Of a stretch of 64,000 nucleotides of DNA, positions 13,837 through 26,916 are shown in pieces. Source of the DNA: Medicago truncatula. Taxonomy: Eukaryota > Streptophyta > Magnoliopsida > Fabales > Fabaceae. Within the stretch, counting starts at the first letter, position 1, and every line of letters begins with the position of its first letter. The position numbers were made by a program, and so were the translations under genes. The notes under the pieces are model-generated. The model did no database searches. It saw nothing but the letters and a program-made list of their open reading frames with translations, and was not told the origin of the DNA. The DNA is taken from contig NC_053045.1 in NCBI RefSeq assembly GCF_003473485.1, positions 50,944,494-51,008,493 on the forward strand, given 5' to 3'.

Positions 13837-15369
13837 AGTTCGGTTTAGTGGGGAGCATAAGTGATTCCTATTGTATTGCATCCTTGTATTGAACTTCCTC
13901 CTGACATGTAGTTGCAAGACATGTTTTGCTGGTTGTAACATGCAATTCAAATATAGGATTAGGGATACTCAAACTTAACAAGGGAAAAATGGTTGGTCAG
14001 TTCAAATGTGAGTGATTAATCCTATTAGTATTCTTGATAGAATAAAAAAAATGAAAATCACATTGATAATGAGAAAATATTAATTACATCAAGAGATACA
14101 ATATTAGTCTTATATAGTCGAGGAAAAGTACAACTAACTAATGTAACTAACTAGAATAATCAACTTTTACATATAAAGTCTCATAGACTATAAATGTATT
14201 TCATATGACGTTGAATATATAAGAGAGATTGTCCATATTTTTTATATCAAATCTTGGTATCATATTTAATTACTCATTATATCCCGTTGTTGGTCTTGAC
14301 GCTCATCAAACTCCCAAACACATCTTAATATAAAACCTATGAAATTATGTATATTAATATATTCTTCTTTTAGATCATTTACAATCGATGTATGACTAAA
14401 CACAATCACTTACATTTTGAACAAACTACCAATATCAGTATTCTAAGTTATGGCACGATTGCTAGATATCTCAAGTGATCGATCAATCTTTTAGTGTGTA
14501 TAGAAGATAAACAAAACCCTCATGGATAGAGATTCGACTTCATATATAATTTAAGATAATCTTCTTAGTGTGTTAACTGTTAATTTTACGCACATTGTTT
14601 ATAGCTAATAACGATGGTAAATGATCACTGTTAAATTCGGCTCATTACATTATCATCATTTATAATAAAGAAAATGGTCACGTGTAATGCAGTTGAAGAA
14701 CATGTGAAATAGGGGGAAGTGTAGGGTTTTGAAGTTATTATTACGGTATGCTACATATCATTTTCAAGGTAAATTCATGTATCCACAGACCACGACAAAT
14801 AAATAGTTAACCATTATTGTAAGATGGAAAAGAAAACTATTGGCCCCAAAGGAAGTGTATCATAGTAGAAAAGGACAAAAAGATGGGCACATGCTCACAT
14901 GATTTAGCACATGAAAAACTCTATACCCCCCAGGGTTACGACAAGAACTCCCTGTGTGCTACGTTTATGGTGAATATATATAAATATATACTTCAACTAT
15001 ATTCTATATTTCCTTTAAAAAAAAAAAACTATATTCTATATTTGACCCACCTCTTCTATCATGATTCGTATCTATCTTTCATATATTGTATTTACTTCAA
15101 TATACGTACTTTTGTCATGCAATGGTAGTTGCTCATGTCTCATGATTTAAATTTCCCAGGCTTGTTTTCTTTTTTCTTGACAACGTATATGAGCTTTTAA
15201 TTTGTATATATTAATGTACTAATAATCATTGAGTACTTCAATGATTTACTATAATCATTGAGTAAATTATCATTCTTATTAGCATTTGATTATTATAGCT
15301 ATCATCAATAATTAATCCAGACCTTCGGAGAGGATGGTTCAAGCTAATGGCGAGCATATATAAAAAGAA
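13837..15369. other. Intergenic, no supported gene
   Basis: AT-rich. The only frame of note (14883-15128) has no homology I can see and includes simple AT repeats. Confidence 0.5.
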
Positions 15370-15899
15370 GGGTAATGATATCCATGCACCGGGCATGGTT
15401 AAGGAACAATAAAATTAATTGATTTCACTTAATTTACTTTAATTAAAGTGAAAAGTTGGTCAACTTAATTAAAATAGAAATAGTTGTATTCAATACTCAT
15501 TAAACTCCATCAATATGATTTTGTATTTCATACTTTAATTTGATATATTTTATCTTTGTAATTGCAAATTTATTTTGGACTATATGATGTTTGTCTTATT
15601 TTAATTATTTCTACAACTTTTAATTAAAAAAAAAAAAACAATAGTTTTTTTCACCGAAAAAAAGTCATGGAAAAAAATTGGTTTGAGTATAGACTTTTCA
15701 GTGAATTTGCAAGAAAAAAATGATTAAAAAAAAATCACAGGAAGCTCTAAAGAGTATTAAATGCAGCGTTTTTCTATTTTAATTAAGTTGATAAACTTTT
15801 CACTTTAATTGAATGAAATTAAATAAGACATATTAATATTATTGTTCCTTAACCGGCCGGTGCCCACAAGGCACGGGTTAGCAACACCCAAAAAAGAAT
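15370..15899. mobile_element. Mutator-type MITE, 530 bp
   Basis: Left end gggtaatgatatccatgcac with ggttaaggaacaataaaatt; right end is the inverse (attgttccttaaccggccgg, gttagcaacaccc). Long inverted arms, no coding sequence. The flanking 9-mers taaaaagaa (15361-15369) and aaaaaagaa (15900-15908) differ at one base and fit a 9-bp target duplication. Same family as the copy at 22625. Confidence 0.8.
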
Positions 15900-18430
15900 T
15901 ACATACACTAAACCTTTGATGTTTCAATTAATTAATGGCGAATGTTCATAAATAAAAGGCAACATTGCTTCAAGTAATTAAAATAGCTTGTCAGTTGCAC
16001 ATGATTTAATCTGGTTCGTAATTTCGTATATGGTGTGAGTAACACTTATCTAGACTAGACACCTATTTATTTTTTTACGGTGTCCTTTGCCAATAAGGTG
16101 GAAGTGAATGTTTGTAGAGATTAATCTATCAACACAGTTGAGTCTAAGATTTATTGAAGGAGTTGACTTCTCCATACAAATATTTTGTTTATACTTATTG
16201 AAGATAAATCTCCTGACTAAAAATGATTAAGGTCTAAAACATAGATTAAATGCTTAATGTCATGTGTCACGATATATTGCACATGTCATGCAAATAACAT
16301 AAATCAATGATCATTCTTTTAAAAAAAAAAAAAACATAAATCAACCATCATCATCTGTCTTGGGAATTAATCTCAAATTAATTGTATGAATTTACGACAA
16401 TATATACTCATTGTGTTCCATAATAAGGCGCACATACTTATATCTTAAAGCCATTCTCTTAAGGTTGAATTGATTATTTTGAACATTTCTCTTAAATGAG
16501 TACAAGATATATGATTTTTTTCCTACCATTATTTTCCGGACCAATTTTATGGTGTACAACAAGTAAAACAAGTCTTGCATTATACACAAATTGGTTTTCA
16601 CCATTTGATCAATAAATCTTACAATTAGATCAAATGAAATATGATGCGACTTATTGGTCTAATAGTTAAAAATACTTGCATGATACAAGACTATTTTACC
16701 TAGATACATTAGACAAAACTTATTTTGCAATTCAAAGCGGGGAGCATGCAATTTCATCACGTTATTGTCATATGTTCAATCTCATATGTTTACAAGGAAA
16801 ATGGCGAGGGGACCTATCCTTTTATCTTTTTATGTAAGGTTCTACTCATTCTTTCATTAATAGTCGCAAGATACCAAATAATACATACATCTCCACAAAG
16901 AGTTGAAATTGTTTCATCCATCGTGAATCCATTCAATTATATATATGCTACACTATTCAAATGTCAAAACAAACTCATCATCATGTGATGTGCAATATGT
17001 TTTGATCACAATTTTGATATTCCATAACTCGTCAAAAATCGATTCAGCCACTTTCTAATAAATCAATATAACACCAACTCTTAAAAATAAAATTATAAGA
17101 TAAGTAATGCAAATATTTATCACTTGTGTTTCAATGTGTTGGAAATTTGAGTTGAAAATTAGTATACACAAAATTGGCATATAAAAATCTTACCTAGGAA
17201 TCCCGTGATATGTATAGAGAGCTAGCTAACTAGCTAGTCTGCTCTAAAATTTATAAAACAACAAGTAAGGAGGCGTAAGGCTTAAATTAAAATGCTTTGC
17301 AGCATTGAAATAGTTAAATAAAAAGCTTATAATAGCCAATTTAAAATTACACGCATTTTTCTTATTTAAAACAAAAGAACAAAGGAGCTAACAACATTGG
17401 CATAGTCCGTGAGTTCATTCCTAGCTTACAACTTGGTAACTCATGACACATATAGTCTATAGAGAAAAGAATTAGAAAGTGAAATTTTTGACAAATGATC
17501 ATGTGATGATTGAAAAAAAAGAGACCGATAAAAAGATAGATGAGGCTAGTTAGCCTGTAGTATGAATTGTGTTAATTAAAAAGTATTAAAAATTAGGTTC
17601 AAAGTTTACTTCTAACTAGCCTTGCTATGACTATAAAAAAAATATTGTAAAAGACGTAACGCAATTTATCATTTTTGTTCGTAAATATGAGATGTGGTGT
17701 AATGTAGTTTTTGAATGTATTGAAATTCTGTAAATACCTATAAGTGTTTCTTTTGTTAGTAATTTTACAAATTAAATTGATTAAACAAAAAACACATTTG
17801 AAGATCAATTCATTAAAGGAAAAATACATTCAGAGATATTTTTGTAACTTTAATACTTTTAAATATTACAATAACAACGTTTGACACATTGAAATACCGA
17901 ATACTTGTTTCTCAATGTATTAATGAATACCATAACACTAAAACTATCTCCTTACTTCAATTATTTTTTGTCGATTGGATTGGTTTTTTATACTTAATTA
18001 TTATTATGAGTTTCTCAATGAGCATAAAATATTTCATATTAAGATTAGAATTAACACATAAGTTTGGCGCCCTCGAAAAAATTAAGCTTTCACCACTAGC
18101 TGCTAACTAATCTTCACACCTCTAATAAGTTAACATTAACATTTGCTTATAAAAAAAAAAAAAAAACAAAGAAAGAAAGAGGAGGGAGGTTAAAAAATTG
18201 AGTAAACTCACACAGATGCATTTCTTGACGGAAATGAGCAAAAACAGATGGTAGAAGAGGAATCTTTTAAAATTTTGTGAGAAAAAGATAGTGCAAACTT
18301 ATCTCTTATTTATTATTAAATTAACAAACAATATTGGTGGGGGGGCCTAACCTTGTACCAATTGCCAATTGGAGTATCTAATAGCTAAGTGAAAACTGGC
18401 AGAAAACAAGGTGCATTTAGATCTCTACTT
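15900..18430. other. Intergenic, no supported gene
   Basis: About 2.5 kb of AT-rich DNA. Candidate frames at 16392-16604, 16725-16988 and 17599-17829 show no conserved motif and are taken as chance. A Stowaway-like phrase (ttgtgttccataataagg) at 16411 has no matching partner. Confidence 0.45.
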
Positions 18431-18437
18431 ACAAAAC

Positions 18438-18447
18438 TCTATAAAAG
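18438..18447 (+). promoter_or_regulatory. TATA box of the small Gln-rich gene
   Basis: tctataaaag, followed by ggg. It lies 105 bp before the ATG at 18552, implying a start near 18470 and an ~80-nt leader. Confidence 0.7.
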
Positions 18448-18551
18448 GGGAAGTCCTTGTATGGATATCCAAGCACAACATACCATCTATAGCTAGCATC
18501 TTAAATTTCTAATTTTGTTTCATTGTTCTTCAAATCATTCAAAAGAACATT

Positions 18552-18755
18552 ATGGTGTCTAAAGTAGAAGAAGCAATGAAGAAGAACAAGCAACAACAAT
18601 CACAACAACACAATCAACAACAACAAAAACAAATTCAATGCAACAAAGGAAAAGCTGGAAAGTTCAAAAGGAGTAGTTCCAATGTGGAAGAGGATGGTCT
18701 TTCTTCTGCAATTCTTTTTCTAGCTTGCATAGCTTGTGCTCCTTCCTATGGATAG
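18552..18755 (+). CDS. Small Gln-rich plant protein of unknown function, 67 aa
   Basis: A single-exon frame with a canonical TATA box upstream and ATG context acattATGg. Residues 1-15 are charged (Lys/Glu), residues 13-28 are almost all Gln with Asn, His and Ser, residues 29-41 are basic (CNKGKAGKFKRSSS), and the protein ends with EEDGLSSAILFLACIACAPSYG. The hydrophobic, Cys-containing tail (about residues 52-64) looks conserved in type and could be a membrane or protein-binding segment. There is no N-terminal signal peptide. I do not recognise the family. Expression is supported by promoter layout, not by homology. The CAA/CAG-rich tract may vary in length between accessions. Confidence 0.65.
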   Translation: MVSKVEEAMKKNKQQQSQQHNQQQQKQIQCNKGKAGKFKRSSSNVEEDGLSSAILFLACIACAPSYG

Positions 18756-18759
18756 CACT

Positions 18760-20009
18760 CACAATTCAATAATGCATTCCTTAATTAATTATCATTTCCT
18801 AGCTCATCTTCATCTCTTATCTTCTTCACACCTCTCATTAATTAGAAAATTAGATTAATTACATTCAATTATCTCTTTGGTTTTTTTTTTTTTTCAGCAC
18901 TTAATTATCTCTCGAATTTGCATCTTGTCTATAAACTATGGTCTTAGAAATTATAGTATAGCCTTTAAAGTTTAAACAATATATAGTTTCATGTCATTAT
19001 TATTATTATTTCTTAGTAAGTGTACCCTTAATAATTCAGTATTAATTGTAATTCATTTGTGCAACATCTCTATTTCAGGTATTGTATAATTTTTTTCCAC
19101 CACAGCAAATATATAGTTTGTGATATTATTTTTATAAGCAAATATTTATTGAAAAGAGAGCAAAGGGTACTCAAATTTGATTACAAGAGGAAAATCAAGC
19201 ATACTCTAAACATGAAATATGATTGTTCCACCAGTCTAAAAACAAGTTACTCTTCTCCTTCCCTCTCTTACTAATAAGCCAAAGTTAAGAAATCTTCTTG
19301 ATTATGTCAGCAAGCAAATTATACCTCCTTTTGTTTTTGAGTCTTGTTGGTTTATTTTAGTCTCTACAAAATTATATATATTAGAATTTATCCCTATATT
19401 AAATTAAATATTTCATGGACCAATTTGAATATGAATAATATTTACATCGATCGACTAACCCAAAAAACAATAGGACAAAAAGACAAAAATACATGTAAGG
19501 ACTAAAAACCAAAAATATATTTTTACAAGGATAAAAGTAAAACAAGTCCAATTGCAATACAAGTGTATGAAACTTGTGTATAGCATTTCATATGAAGAAA
19601 CACATTGTATTGCAGTGATAAGGAGTATAAGACAGTCGAGTAAATACAATTAATGTTTGTTCTCTTTGATATATATTTTTTGGTACAAACTAGCAAATAA
19701 AAAAAATCTGTCAAAACAGTTTACATAAACATTAGCTATATAAAAAAGTAACTAAACAATGAGTATATCAACCAAAAACTTAAAATATAACTCAATTAAA
19801 AATAGTTATAAGGTGATACTAAAAGAAGTTAAGAAATGTTTTAATATTAATGATTAAATAAAATAAAAATATTCTAAAAGCACGATACACTTGAATACTA
19901 TTAACATTTTATGGGTGCTTCATAAATGATATTTTGCTTGACATCAAATTTGTTGTCAAACAGAGCATCCTTTAAGATTGATAAAGATAAATATATATAC
20001 AATATCACA
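18760..20009. other. Intergenic, no supported gene
   Basis: The first part is the likely 3' region of the small gene. The rest is AT-rich with no conserved frame. Confidence 0.5.
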
Positions 20010-20329
20010 TACTTCTACTCTGCTTAACCCCTCCTTAGAGAAAATCCCTCTAAATGCGAACAATCTTCTTCCAAACCAAAAGCGGCATTTTCATGACCGA
20101 AAAATAGAAAGTAGGAATCACATTAAGAACAGAGTTAAGAAGGACCACCCTACCCCTAAGGCTCACATACTTGTTACCCCGGGACCCAAGTCTACTGGTC
20201 AGAGAAAGAAGAAGGGGTTGCCAAGTTTTCTCAAGGTGGGGATTAGCACCAACAGGCAAACCTAGATAAGTGAACGGAACACTCTCCACCCTACAGTAAA
20301 GAAAGCGCTCCACTAGACCAAGAAAATCC

Positions 20330-20363
<34 letters not shown>

Positions 20364-21921
20364 CGCTAACAGGAAGAGGAACGGCGCCAACAGGTCCCCC
20401 TGCTTAAGCCCTCAATGAATATTAACCTCCTTGGTCGGACAACCATTGACAAGGACAGAGAGGTTCCCACATAAGACACAAGCACGAATCCACCTACACC
20501 ATCTATCACTGACACCTAATATCCTCATCATATAGTCAAGGAAACTCCAACTAACAGAATCGTAGGCCTTTTCAAAATCCACCTTAAAGATGAGGCATTC
20601 CTTCTTGGTTTTACGGGCAACATCAATGATCTTGTTGACCGTGACCACCCCATCCACAAGTTGACGTCCTTTGATAAAAGCTGATTGGTTGGAGGAAATA
20701 AGTTTATCCATCACCGGTGCGAGTCTGCCTACCAAAACCTTAGCCACCAACTTATAGAGAGACCCAAGAAGAGAAATGGGGCGAAAGTCCCCTATACGAA
20801 TGGTGGGGGGACCTTGGGGATGAGAGTGATAAAGAACGAAGAAAAAGATCGGGAAGGGTAGCCGAATGAAAGAATTGATTAAACATGGTACCCACCTCCC
20901 CTTTTAAAAGATCCCAGAATCTTTTATAGAAGGAGAAATTGAAACCATCTGGGCCGGGGCTTTTAGCCCCATTAGACTCTAAGACAACCCTCCTAATCTC
21001 CTCCTCACACAAAGGGACAACCATACCACCCCATCGTCCTCAGAGATACTAGCAAATGCCACCCCATCAAGAGTAGACCGGTCCATCAAGGCCTCAGAGA
21101 AATGATTTCTAAAATAGTCCACAATCTCCGCACGAACCTCCGAGACACTCTCCACCCACCTACTCCCCACCCTAAGCGCCAGAATGGAGTTTCTACGCCT
21201 CCTCAAATTGATATTGGAGTGAAAGTACGCCGAGTTGGCATCCCCTTCCCGCAACCACCTCGAACACGACTGCTGGAAGAGCTGAGACTCTCTAGCTCTA
21301 AGGAGCGCCCACAGGTCATGGAACCCCTTGAACTTGGCTTCAGAGTCGGCAGAAGACAAAGGGCTCCTTTCCACCCTAAGCTCAAGGAGATTAAGGGCCT
21401 CCACCAGCTCCTCAATTCGACCCTCCAATCTACCAAAAGCCTGAGAGTGCCAATATTTAAGGTCACCTTTGAGGGTTTTCAGCTTCGTCGAGAGCCTAAC
21501 CGCCATCCATTCTGGTGGCCTCGAGCGATTCCAACTACGTTGGACGACCTCCCCAAAATCACGATGAGATAACCAGAAGTTGTTGAACCTAAAAGGCTTC
21601 GGACCCCAACTTTGAGAGGAATATCTCAGCACCACCGGGCTATGGTCTGAGACATCTCTAGGAAGCGCCCACTGAGTTGCCTCCCCCCAGAGGTCCCACC
21701 AACCATCCGAAAGGAGAAAGCGATCCAACCTACTCATAACACCCCCATTTGGTTGACACCAGGTAAAGCGCCTACCAAGGAGAGGAAAATCTAGAAGGCC
21801 CATACTAAGCACAAAACTAGAGAAGTCACGAATCTCACTCCCTGCAGAGTTATCGCCACCAAAGGGAGTACCCCGCCTCTCTGACTCATGCAGCATCGAG
21901 TTAAAATCACCCACCACACAT
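20010..21921 (-). pseudogene. LINE (L1-type) remnant: endonuclease C-terminus and reverse transcriptase, core deleted
   Basis: The minus strand starts inside the endonuclease domain (VVGDFNSML, ESERRG, RRFTWCQPNGG, SRLDRFL, DHSPVVL). It continues through the linker (SRWLREGDANSAYFH) into reverse transcriptase (GAKSPGPDGFNFSFYKRFW, SNQSAFIKGRQLVDGV, LIFKVDFEKAYDSVSW, GLKQGDLLAPFLFLL). After a 32-base poly-C run it jumps to YLGLPVGANP and VLLNSVLNVIPTFYFSVMKM. The segment with the YADD catalytic box is missing. Frameshifts occur near 21000 and 20750, with stops near 20415 and 20050. It is truncated at both ends with no poly(A), so it is dead. Confidence 0.9.
20331..20362. repeat. (C)32 homopolymer at the LINE deletion junction
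   Basis: Thirty-two consecutive C on the plus strand sit exactly where the LINE reading passes from FLFLLA to LGLVERFLY, replacing a large piece of reverse transcriptase. No comparable C or G run is seen elsewhere in the window. Confidence 0.95.
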
Positions 21922-22615
21922 TAATTGTTTTTTTTTTAACACAAGTACTTGCTTATAATTCAAAAGACCCACAATTTTTTTTTTTTTTAAAAAAAATGAT
22001 CCGTAATTTTAGATTTCTTAACTTGTGTCCTAAAAGTACAGGATAACAAGAACCATAGTTCAATACAAATTGCAAATTCATTCGATATAATTGTTTATTT
22101 TAAATAATTTTACACATCAATTTGAAACCCATTTATAAACATCAATACCTTTCAAAAAGTTTTATGTCTATTGAATCCTACAAAACTCAGAAAATTGATC
22201 TCTTTATCTCCCGTTTTAAAAAAAATAAAAATTCGTCCCTACAGGTTCAATGGTACATGCATCTTCTGACCTTAGCAAAGGCATGTTGTCCAAGTCCAGC
22301 TACATACACTACAAAAACAAAATCATATACCCATATTGCAGCAGCCTCAAGTTATAAGTTAATTCCAATGTCTTTACGTGTGATTTTTTTTAATTTTATT
22401 TCATATCTTCACTTGAGAAAGCCAAATTTCCAATCTTGTTAGTGTTTTTGGATGAAGATAAATTAAATGCATTTGTAATTGCTTTTTAAATATGTGGATC
22501 TTCCCCCTAAACTTTTTTTTAGCAAAAAATAATAATTGCATCATGGTCTTTTTTTTATTTTAGCTATTAGATTCTCTGCAAATAACTTTGACAATCTTAA
22601 GTTCGATCGAAAGCT
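21922..22615. other. Intergenic, no supported gene
   Basis: AT-rich with T and A runs at 21929-21939 and 21974-21997. The frame at 22122-22442 has no conserved motif. Confidence 0.5.
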
Positions 22616-22624
22616 AAGTAAAAT

Positions 22625-23140
22625 GGGCAATGCTAACCGGTGCCCCCGGGGCACTGGATAAGGAACAATAAATAGACAATAAATAAATGGATCTCATTTG
22701 GTTTACCTTAATTAAAGTGTAAAATATTTCAACTAATTAAAATTAATAAATGTTATATTCAATATCTCTCTGCCATCATCAATACCATATTCAATCTTTT
22801 TTTTTTTTTTTTTTATCTTTCAAAAAATAAAATATTCAATTTTTTTTTACGCTACATTCAATTTATTAGGTATTATTAAAAAAAAATATTGTTCTTTTTT
22901 TTACATCTTGTCTTTATGTTTTTTTTTTTTTTTTATATTATCGTTTTTATTTGTAGATGATAAATAACATAATTGATGATGTTAATGCTACAAAAACAAA
23001 CAATAAATACAACTATATCTCATTTTAATTAGTTGACTTATATCTCACTTTAATTTAGGTAAACCAATTGAAATCCATTTATTTATTGCCTATTTATTAT
23101 TTCTTATCCAGTGCCCCGGGGGCACTGGTTAGCAGCACCC
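22625..23140. mobile_element. Mutator-type MITE, 516 bp, with perfect 9-bp TSD
   Basis: Left end gggcaatgctaaccggtgcc, right end its inverse (ggcactggttagcagcaccc); the inverted arms extend beyond 100 bp. Perfect 9-bp direct repeats AAGTAAAAT at 22616-22624 and 23141-23149. No coding sequence; the centre is T-rich. Same family as the element at 15370. Confidence 0.93.
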
Positions 23141-23149
23141 AAGTAAAAT

Positions 23150-24484
23150 TTAGTAGAGAATTATTTCAACCATGCATTGAGTTTAAATTCTCTTCAACAA
23201 TATATCATTAATTAAAACTCATAACAACTTGAATTCATTAACTTGATTGAACTTTGAAGTATGATGGTCTTTGATGGTGGCATTTACTATACACAAGTCC
23301 ATGTGTTTGTGTATCATACAAAAGATTGTTTTTTTCTCACAATAGCAAGTTATCCGGTAATATATTTAATACACACTTTACCCCAAAAAGGTCAAATATT
23401 ATGCAATGGCGCAATAATAATTTTCCAACTTCTCTCTCCTCCGCCCACCTCTCTCTCTATCTTCGCCTCTTACCCTTCCCTCCCTCCTACCGCTCATTGC
23501 AATCAAAGAAGAATGACAGCTGAAAATGATACTCACAACCACCAAGTCTCTTCAAGACTATATATCATAATCTCTTACATTGACTCTGTAAATCTAGATC
23601 ACCAATTCACCATTCTTTTGAATTCTTATAGTTTTCATTTCTTTTTTTAAGAAAAAAATTATACCACTAATTGTTGGTTGTGAGTATTATGAATGAAGTA
23701 TGTACTTTTCCTGCCTATTGTTCTTCATCCTTTTTTTCCCTTCTCTGTAAATTTTACCTATAGATCTATGTATTGCATGTTGCTAGTTGAAGATAATAAC
23801 CAAGCAAGTTTTACAAGAAGGTTTTAGGCGAGTCAATGAGGTGTGGTTTGTAGATGTTGTTGATCTAGTTGCCCTCAGAAGCAACACCGATCTGGTTATG
23901 GTGTTGGTGATATTTGTTTTTTTTTCTTCTTCTTGTAGTTGAGGTGGAAAATGAAGATATACTATAATACCAGATCTGATTCTTAGTAAAAATAAATGAT
24001 TATGGTTTTTGGTATTATGATTTTCTCTCTCTTGATTTTCTGGGTTCGAGTGTGTTCTTACAAATTCAAGAACAATGATTTTCTGATTTTCTTGATTCTA
24101 CGGAATCAATAATTATTTTTTTTGTCAAAAAGGAATTAATAACATTTATTGTCTATAATAAAAAGAAAAGAAAAACGTTTCCAACATATATTTATTGTCC
24201 ATAAAAAAAGAATTAATAACAATGATTTTCTGAATTAAAAACGTTTGCAACATTTTTTTTTTTTGTAAGAAAAGAAAAACGCTCCCAGCATACATAATAG
24301 TCATTCCAAAATTTTAATTTTAGTTTTTTAATTTTTTATATACATAATGATTGTTTTATCCTAATTGCATAAATGGAATTACATTATTGTAGGACTCTCC
24401 TTGTGCAAATACCAAAAATATAACAAGAAACCCACTATATAAGTAGTCCTTCTTCAATCTAAGCCATTGAATTTTTTAATAACA
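23150..24484. other. Intergenic, no supported gene
   Basis: A pyrimidine-rich stretch (23430-23500) followed by an ATG at 23513 looks like a leader, but the frame after it (MTAENDTHNHQVSSR...) has no recognised homology or clear splice continuation, so no gene is called. Confidence 0.4.
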
Positions 24485-25079
24485 CTAGTTACAAACCCGT
24501 GCTTCGCACGGGTTGAATAACGTATCTTGTAAAAAAATTATTCCAAAAGAAATATTTACCAAAATATTTATGAAAGCTCTACCAAGTCTTGATTCATGAA
24601 AAGAGGATATACTTTGTTCATGAAACCAGAAAAACATGATCATAATTAAGTTGAAACTAATTGGAACCAATGCAGGTAAAGGGCATAGAAATAAATTTGA
24701 ACTTCATCGAGTTTCTTTCTAAACAGTTTCACTTATCACCTATATAAGTTGAGATTTGATTAGATATAATTGTTGGTAATGTTTTTTGTATAATTAACCT
24801 GAACTTTCTTACAATATTATTAGTGCAATTTATCTCTGTATAAACTTCCTAACTCAACTCCTCTGGAAGCTCTATGAATATGTAAGTCAAACATTTATTC
24901 AGAAAAAAAAATTGATTAGTATCAGACGGCCAAAGGACTAAAGTTTAAAATAGTAATTTTACCACCATGACAATGATAATTTTTTTCAATCAAAGAAGGG
25001 TACCACCATTCCTATTCCTCAACTATACCATCAACATGTACCACAAAATATAAACATATCACTCACCCTAACTTCCTTT

Positions 25080-26040
25080 AGTTCTGCAATAGACTTCTTT
25101 GGATGGAGATGCAAGAAATCTTCATCTATCGATGGTTTACCCCTCAGACCAATAAGCGGCACAGTGGGCTACTTCCGATTGAATTAACATCCAAACTGAT
25201 ACAATATGCAGACATTGAGGCATAAACAAACGAAACACATACATATTTAATTAATGTGTATCAGAATCTGATTAAATATATTAAAAACCACGACAATCCA
25301 AATAAAATAACTAACCCTTTCTTAAATTCAGCAGCCTCTGATATATCCGGATTGATCATAATTCGGGTAGTATTCACTACTTTTTGCGGGGATCCATTCT
25401 CTACAAAAATTCAACCAATGACAAAACTTATAAGAATATTCATACATTAAATTTTCAAAATGTTTAGAAGAAATAGACCAAAAACACACCACTGAAAATC
25501 TTCACTTTTGTGAACTGCATATCCAGCACATGCAAACCTTCATCAACTTTGGCCATGAGTTGTTTCAAGTGATCCACATAATCTCCAAACAGAGCAATCT
25601 CACATTTTCCACTTGTGACAAAAACCAAACAGAAGTTTAAACGATCTTCCCTTCTATAAACAAAACGAAGATAAATCTTAACATGCCTCATAAAATAAGA
25701 TATCAACATGTGATCAGTTAGCTGAAGCAAAATCATCTTGGTGATCTTCCCATCCTTAATATACTCCCTTACCTCCGATATTACAGTCATTAAGCCAATA
25801 CCATCTAAACAACAAAAACGATTAAGAAAAGAAAGAGGTAATCATAACAAAAAAGGAACAATAACAAAGGGAAGCATAAGGAAAATAAGCAAATTAGGAA
25901 GATACGTAGATAACTCTATGAAAACAACAAACCAATCAAATAATCGTTGTCCACGGTTTGATGGTTAACCTCAACTATATTAGTCAAAGTTAATCCAAAC
26001 ATGGGAAGCAAGGGACCCTCAACAACACTCACTTTGGTCC
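25080..26040 (-). pseudogene. RPA1-like OB-fold gene fragment (DBD-A/B part) in Helitron 1
   Basis: Exon-like blocks on the minus strand: about 26040-25935 (TKVSVVEGPLLPMFGLTLTN, ending VDNDYLI before a donor); about 25812-25485, joined after ttgtttag (DGIGLMTVISEVREYIKDGK, LLQLTDH, then GKCEIALFGDYVDHLKQLMA, FTKVKIFSG); about 25405-25310 (VVNTTRIMINPDISEAAEFK); and about 25170-25080 (GLRGKPSIDEDFLHLHPKKS). These follow the order of the large subunit of replication protein A, the eukaryotic single-strand DNA-binding complex. The expected zinc-ribbon C-terminal domain does not follow before the Helitron end. Intact function is unlikely. RPA-like genes are known passengers of plant Helitrons. 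Confidence 0.75.
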
Positions 26041-26916
26041 TCATATGGAAAAACAACTTATAAGTATGGGTAGTTGTCTTGTACAAACCACTGCTTGGAG
26101 CAACTGAATTCTAATCTTATAAACGCATAATTGCTTGAATTCTAATCTTCTGATTTTGCCAAAGACATGTCCTGAAAATGCCCTCGGCGCGATGTAGCAC
26201 CTTTTTATTCTACTCTTTAAGGGGCTGACACAAAGCATTATAAAACTTTGATGCATAAAAAGTGTCTCTTTCACTCTGATCAAGAAAAACTGGTGCAACT
26301 ATATAGTAAACATTTTAATGTTTTTCAATGATTAAAATTAGGTGTCATTGCATGAAAGTTATATTATGTAGTTCGTAACACCATTGTTTCTACAAATGTG
26401 TTTTCATGGAATGCTATTAACATTTTTGTCTTTAAATGTATGCGACATGTTTTAGCAATTTTTTACAGAGATGTTAATTTTCATTTGTTTCAACAATGTT
26501 GATGCATTTTTCTAAGAATATTGGTTAAGATCATAGACGAATCAATTGGGTGACATAATGCACTGATAAAGTTAATATTTTCCATCCTATACAACCAATT
26601 ATAAATAAGAGTTTAACCGTTCTTGTTCATTGGTGACTATATTCAACCAATTATTTTTTTTTAAAAGAGGCAGAAATAGAAATCATAAATTATGATCAAT
26701 CTTATGTGTTTCACATACTAAAAAACTTTAAAATTAAAAAAAATGTTGTTCAACTTACATACATGATTTCTTTATCAGATTAGATTTTGGAAACAACCGT
26801 TATTTTCTAGTTAGAGATCCTGACTAACATCTCAGAATCTAATTATATATGAAAGTCAAATAACTTTGCAAGAGTCTATGACATGTTTTCAAAAAAGCAG
26901 ACAAAGAAAAGGTCAA

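Noticed and set aside
21102-21572. Long plus-strand frame of 156 codons
   Set aside because: It is the antisense shadow of the LINE endonuclease/linker region.
23261-23650. Frame of 129 codons after a pyrimidine-rich leader-like stretch
   Set aside because: Overlapping frames on the same strand, no homology, no splice continuation; simple sequence explains the openness.
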